A DNA stretch of 64,000 nucleotides from Azospirillum brasilense (GTDB lineage: Bacteria > Pseudomonadota > Alphaproteobacteria > Azospirillales > Azospirillaceae). The translations under genes were made by a program, and so were the position numbers. A model generated the notes under the pieces. It did not search any database, was not told where the DNA came from, and saw only the letters and a list, made by a program, of their open reading frames with translations. The number at the start of each line of letters is the position of its first letter. Positions within the stretch are counted from its first letter, which is position 1. The DNA is taken from NCBI RefSeq assembly GCF_005222205.1, contig NZ_CP032345.1, forward strand, positions 1,181,001 to 1,245,000, written 5' to 3'. Shown here in pieces: positions 60,811 to 64,000 of the stretch.

Positions 60811-61127
60811 GCCCGCTCGCCTATTTTCTGCGCGCGCTCGTGGTCGGCTATCAGTGGACCCTGTCACCCTTCATCGGGTGGCACTGCCGATTTCAGCCGA
60901 CCTGTTCAAACTACGCGCTGGATGCGCTATCTAAGCACGGAGCGATCCGGGGCAGTTGGCTGACCGTCCGGAGGCTTCTGCGCTGCCATCCCTGGGGCGG
61001 GTGGGGATATGATCCCGTGCCCGAACCGGGGCGGTCCACCCGCTGTTCGCACGGGCCGGACGAAGCGGCGCATCGATGCAGCAATTCGCATGCCGGCCTG
61101 AAAACCGGCGTTCGGCCCCCTTCTTAA
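60807..61127 (+). CDS. yidD: Membrane protein insertion efficiency factor YidD
   Basis: 106 residues from GTG 60807. The family signature [15 protein letters not shown] and the [17 protein letters not shown] block are intact, followed by a Ser/His-rich tail longer than usual. YidD assists YidC-dependent membrane insertion. The GTGA overlap with rnpA links it to the operon. Confidence 0.95.
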   Translation: MSPLAYFLRALVVGYQWTLSPFIGWHCRFQPTCSNYALDALSKHGAIRGSWLTVRRLLRCHPWGGWGYDPVPEPGRSTRCSHGPDEAAHRCSNSHAGLKTGVRPPS

Positions 61128-61154
61128 CAGAAGGCCCACGGCAACCGGGATGCC

Positions 61155-62894
61155 ATGACCGATCAACGCAACCTCATCCTCGCGATCGCTCTGTCGATCG
61201 CCATCCTCCTGGGATTCCAGTATTTCTACGATGGACCCCGGGTGAAGCAGCAGCAGGCTGCGCAGCAGGCCGCCCAGACGGAGCAGTCGGTCACTCCCGG
61301 CGCCGCGCCCGCTCCGGGCGCCGCTCCCGGTTCGGTGCCCGGTACGGCGGCTCCCGCCACGGTCCGCGACCGCGCCGGGCTGCTCGCCGAGCAGATGGCC
61401 GCCGGAACGCGCGTCAAGATCAACACGCCGTCGCTGCACGGATCGGTCAATCTGGTTGGGGGCCGCATCGACGACCTGACGCTGGCCGACTACCGCGTCA
61501 CCCCCGATCCCAAGAGCCCGGAAATCGTCCTGCTGGCCCCCGCCGGCACGCCCGAGGCCTATTACGCCGAGTTCGGCTGGGTTCCGGAGGACAAGTCGCA
61601 GCCGGTGCCCGGCGCCGACACCCGCTGGACCGCCGCCGGCACCGCGCTGACGCCGGACCAGCCGCTGGTCCTGACCTGGGACAACGGCAAGGGCCTGGTG
61701 TTCGAGCGGACCATCGCGGTCGATCCGAACTTCATGTTCACGATCACCCAGAAGGTGCGCAACACCGGCTCCGCCCCGGTCAGCCTGCTGCCCTACAGCC
61801 TGGTCAGCCGCGCCGGCACGCCGCACACCGACGGCTACTACATCCTGCATGAAGGCCCGCTCGGCGTCTTCGACGGCAAGCTGAACGAGCACAAGTACGA
61901 CGATCTGCGCAAGGCCGGCACCATCTCCGCCCAGTCGACCGGCGGCTGGATCGGCATCACCGACAAGTACTGGCTGGTCTCGCTGGTCCCCGACCAGAAG
62001 GCCCCGATCACCGCCCGCTTCGTCCACTCCGCCCCCGGCGCCGCCGACCGCTATCAGGTCGACACGCTCGGCAAGGCCGTGGAGGTCGCCCCCGGCGCCA
62101 CCATCGAGCTGACCGACCGCCTGTTCGCCGGCGCCAAGCAGGTCCGCCTGCTGGACGAGTATTCGGACAAGCTGGGCATCGCCAACTTCGACCTGGCGAT
62201 CGACTTCGGCTGGTTCTACTTCCTGACCAAGCCGTTCTTCTACGGGCTGGACCTGCTGGGCCGCCTGTTCGGTAACTTCGGCATCGCCATCCTGGTCTTC
62301 ACCGTGATCGTCAAGGCGGCCTTCTTCCCGCTGGCCAACAAGTCCTATCACGCGATGGCCAAGATGAAGAAGCTGCAGCCCAAGATGATGGAGCTGCGCG
62401 ACCGCTTCGGCGACGACAAGGTCCGCCTGAACCAGGAGATGATGGCGCTCTACAAGCGCGAGAAGGTCTCGCCGGTGTCGGGCTGCCTGCCGATCCTGAT
62501 CCAGATCCCGGTCTTCTTCGCGCTGTACAAGGTGCTGTTCGTGACCATCGAAATGCGGCACGCGCCGTTCTTCGGCTGGATCCACGACCTGTCCGCGCCC
62601 GATCCGACCACCATCTTCAACCTGTTCGGTCTGATCCCGTGGCAGCCGCCGCACATCCTGATGCTGGGCCTGTGGCCGATCATCATGGGCATCACCATGT
62701 ACTTCCAGCAGAAGCTGAACCCGGCACCGCCCGATCCGGTGCAGCAGAAGGTGTTCCAGTTCCTGCCGATCATCTTCACCTTCATGCTCGCCAGCTTCCC
62801 GGCTGGTCTGGTGATCTACTGGGCCTGGAACAACACCCTGTCCATCGCCCAGCAGTGGATCATCATGCGGCAGGACGGTGTGAAGGTGACCTGA
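61155..62894 (+). CDS. yidC: Membrane protein insertase YidC
   Basis: 579 residues. The N-terminal membrane anchor (LILAIALSIAILLGFQYFYD) is followed by an Ala/Pro-rich linker, a large periplasmic P1 domain (about 80-330) and five conserved helices. Signature segments are FGNFGIAILVFTVIVKAAFF (about 370) and VQQKVFQFLPIIFTFMLASF (about 535), with KMKKLQPKMMELRDRFGDDK in the cytosolic loop. It inserts proteins into the inner membrane alone or with SecYEG. An intrinsic terminator follows. Confidence 0.98.
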   Translation: MTDQRNLILAIALSIAILLGFQYFYDGPRVKQQQAAQQAAQTEQSVTPGAAPAPGAAPGSVPGTAAPATVRDRAGLLAEQMAAGTRVKINTPSLHGSVNLVGGRIDDLTLADYRVTPDPKSPEIVLLAPAGTPEAYYAEFGWVPEDKSQPVPGADTRWTAAGTALTPDQPLVLTWDNGKGLVFERTIAVDPNFMFTITQKVRNTGSAPVSLLPYSLVSRAGTPHTDGYYILHEGPLGVFDGKLNEHKYDDLRKAGTISAQSTGGWIGITDKYWLVSLVPDQKAPITARFVHSAPGAADRYQVDTLGKAVEVAPGATIELTDRLFAGAKQVRLLDEYSDKLGIANFDLAIDFGWFYFLTKPFFYGLDLLGRLFGNFGIAILVFTVIVKAAFFPLANKSYHAMAKMKKLQPKMMELRDRFGDDKVRLNQEMMALYKREKVSPVSGCLPILIQIPVFFALYKVLFVTIEMRHAPFFGWIHDLSAPDPTTIFNLFGLIPWQPPHILMLGLWPIIMGITMYFQQKLNPAPPDPVQQKVFQFLPIIFTFMLASFPAGLVIYWAWNNTLSIAQQWIIMRQDGVKVT

Positions 62895-62940
62895 GGGTCC
62901 TCTTCACCTGACACCCGGCTTCCCTGACTTCAGGGCATCG

Positions 62941-62990
62941 ACCGCCGGCAAGCGCCTCCCTTGACGGGCGTTTGCCGGCGGTTATGTTTT
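62941..62990 (+). terminator. Terminator after yidC
   Basis: A 16-bp stem with one G-T pair (ACCGCCGGCAAGCGCC at 62941-62956 with 62967-62982) is followed by TATGTTTTG. It separates the rpmH-yidC operon from engB, which may also be reached by read-through. Confidence 0.85.
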
Positions 62991-63038
62991 GGGCCGGTCA
63001 CGATCATCCGCATCCCGTGTCTTTCGAAAGCGCCGTCC

Positions 63039-63701
63039 ATGACCTCTTCCAGCAGCTCCCCGATCTCCGGTTTCGACGAGGAGGCCCTGGAAGCGGGGCG
63101 GCTTCTGTTCGCCAAGGAATGCGATTTCATCTGGGGCGCCCAGACGGCGGAGCAGCTGCCGGAGGCCGACCTGCCGGAGGTCGCCTTCGCCGGGCGGTCC
63201 AACGTCGGCAAGTCCAGCCTCGTCAACGCGCTGACCGGGCGCAAGACGCTGGCCCGCACCTCCAACACGCCGGGCCGCACCCAGCAGCTCAACTTCTTCA
63301 ATCTCGGCAACCGGCTGAAGCTGGTCGACATGCCCGGCTACGGCTACGCCAAGGAATCGAAGGAGAAGATCGAACTCTGGAACGACATGGTCCGCCGCTT
63401 CCTGCGCGGCCGCGTCACGCTGCGCCGGGCGCTGGTGCTGGTCGATTCGCGCCATGGGCTGAAGCCCAACGACGAGGAGATCATGACGATGCTCGATCAG
63501 GCGGCGGTGCCCTACGTCGTCGTCCTGACCAAGTCGGACAAGGTGCGGTCGCAGGAACTGGCCGAGGTGAGCAAGCGCACCGTGGCGGCGCTGAAGAAGC
63601 ACCCCGCCGCCTTCCCGGAGATCCACGCCACCAGCTCCGAGAAGGGCCAGGGCATCGCGGAGCTGCGGGCCAGCCTCGCCCAGCTCGCCAGCCTGGGGTG
63701 A
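63039..63701 (+). CDS. engB: Ribosome biogenesis GTPase EngB (YihA/YsxC)
   Basis: 220 residues from MTSSSSSPIS. G1 is FAGRSNVGKSS, G2 lies around TSNTPGRTQQ, G3 is DMPGYGYA and G4 is TKSDK. These define the EngB group, which acts in 50S subunit assembly. The start at 63039 is preferred over 62961 because the latter would read through the terminator hairpin. It lies 4 bp upstream of the antiporter gene. Confidence 0.95.
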   Translation: MTSSSSSPISGFDEEALEAGRLLFAKECDFIWGAQTAEQLPEADLPEVAFAGRSNVGKSSLVNALTGRKTLARTSNTPGRTQQLNFFNLGNRLKLVDMPGYGYAKESKEKIELWNDMVRRFLRGRVTLRRALVLVDSRHGLKPNDEEIMTMLDQAAVPYVVVLTKSDKVRSQELAEVSKRTVAALKKHPAAFPEIHATSSEKGQGIAELRASLAQLASLG

Positions 63702-63705
63702 CCCG

Positions 63706-64000
63706 ATGGCCTTCGAGCTGACGCCGGCCCTGCTGTTCCTCATCCAGGCCATCCTGCTGATCGCCGGCCCGTTCCTGCTGTGGCGGTTGTCCGGCCTGAA
63801 GCATGTGGTTCCGATGGTGGTCATCCAGATCCTGTTCGGGATCGCGCTCGGCCCGTCGGTTCTCGGGCAGGCCGCGCCGGAACTCTGGCAGCCGCTGTTC
63901 GCCAAGGGGTCTCTGGCGCCGCTCTCAGGGCTGGCTCTGCTCGCCGTGGTCTTCTTCGCCTTCCTGACCGGGCTGCATCTCGATCTGGAGGAGTTCAAGG
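63706..64000 (+). CDS. CPA2-type cation/proton antiporter, 5' part only
   Basis: 98 codons are visible before the window ends. The hydrophobic N-terminus LTPALLFLIQAILLIAGPFL and the segment VPMVVIQILFGIALGPSVLG (discontinuous-helix type) are characteristic of KefB/Na-H antiporter (CPA2) families, as is the following LAVVFFAFLTGLHLDLEEF. The ATG lies 4 bp after the engB stop. The remainder of the gene, and any C-terminal TrkA-N domain, lies beyond the window. Confidence 0.8.
   Translation, partial: MAFELTPALLFLIQAILLIAGPFLLWRLSGLKHVVPMVVIQILFGIALGPSVLGQAAPELWQPLFAKGSLAPLSGLALLAVVFFAFLTGLHLDLEEFK

Overview
The window reads as a piece of main chromosome from a very GC-rich alphaproteobacterium, most probably Azospirillum or a close relative (Rhodospirillales). 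This is inferred from gene content and order, not from a database search. The signs are the order ffh-rpsP-rimM-trmD-rplS-leuC, a RegB/RegA (ActS/ActR) redox two-component pair, a DUF2336 protein coupled to a GGDEF protein, the dapD-dapE succinylase pathway, and the strong G/C bias at third codon positions. I found no rRNA, tRNA, insertion sequence, prophage or CRISPR array.

Layout. 0.2-10.8 kb is housekeeping and mixed metabolism: an SDR oxidoreductase, a ChaN-PDZ protein, a Nudix hydrolase, rmuC, a cold-shock gene, def-fmt-truA, an orphan LivH-like permease, and a small WYL-regulator/VOC/EVE unit. 10.9-17.6 kb is the leuC end of the translation/secretion operon (ffh, rpsP, rimM, trmD, rplS), with two small plus-strand genes between leuC and rplS. 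18-24 kb holds a duplicated pentapeptide-repeat protein, a J-domain protein, a secreted protein and a DUF2336/GGDEF pair. 24.1-31.6 kb carries a HAD nucleotidase, dapD-dapE, two unrecognised genes, cobT/cobS/cobC and a PNPOx-like protein. 31.6-39.7 kb carries lpxD, an ABC-2 exporter, the RegB/RegA pair, an AraC/EamA pair and a Crp/DUF2892 pair.

39.9-60.0 kb is a surface-polysaccharide locus of about 20 kb. It has a BY-kinase/Wzz protein, a Wzx flippase, a nucleotide-sugar dehydrogenase, an epimerase and a fucose synthase. It also has five glycosyltransferases, a Wzy-like polymerase, an SGNH/AlgX-like protein, a secreted beta-helix protein, and two unexpected members: a COQ7-type diiron protein and an asparagine-synthase-like ATP pyrophosphatase. 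No Wza exporter, priming transferase or Gmd is present, so the locus must depend on genes elsewhere. 60.1-64 kb is the rpmH-rnpA-yidD-yidC-engB block with a clear sigma-70-like promoter, and a truncated CPA2 antiporter gene at the window edge.

The most unusual signals lie outside the genes. A 114-bp composite palindrome is present twice (2248-2361 and 31685-31798). The copies differ only by transitions, including a compensatory pair in a stem. A second family of GC-rich palindromes occurs at five sites, and one copy supplies the C-terminus of a glycosyltransferase. Four unrelated proteins have tails made of about 15-bp tandem units. A C7 tract separates a GGDEF gene from its apparent natural start, and a WYL regulator appears to start at CTG.
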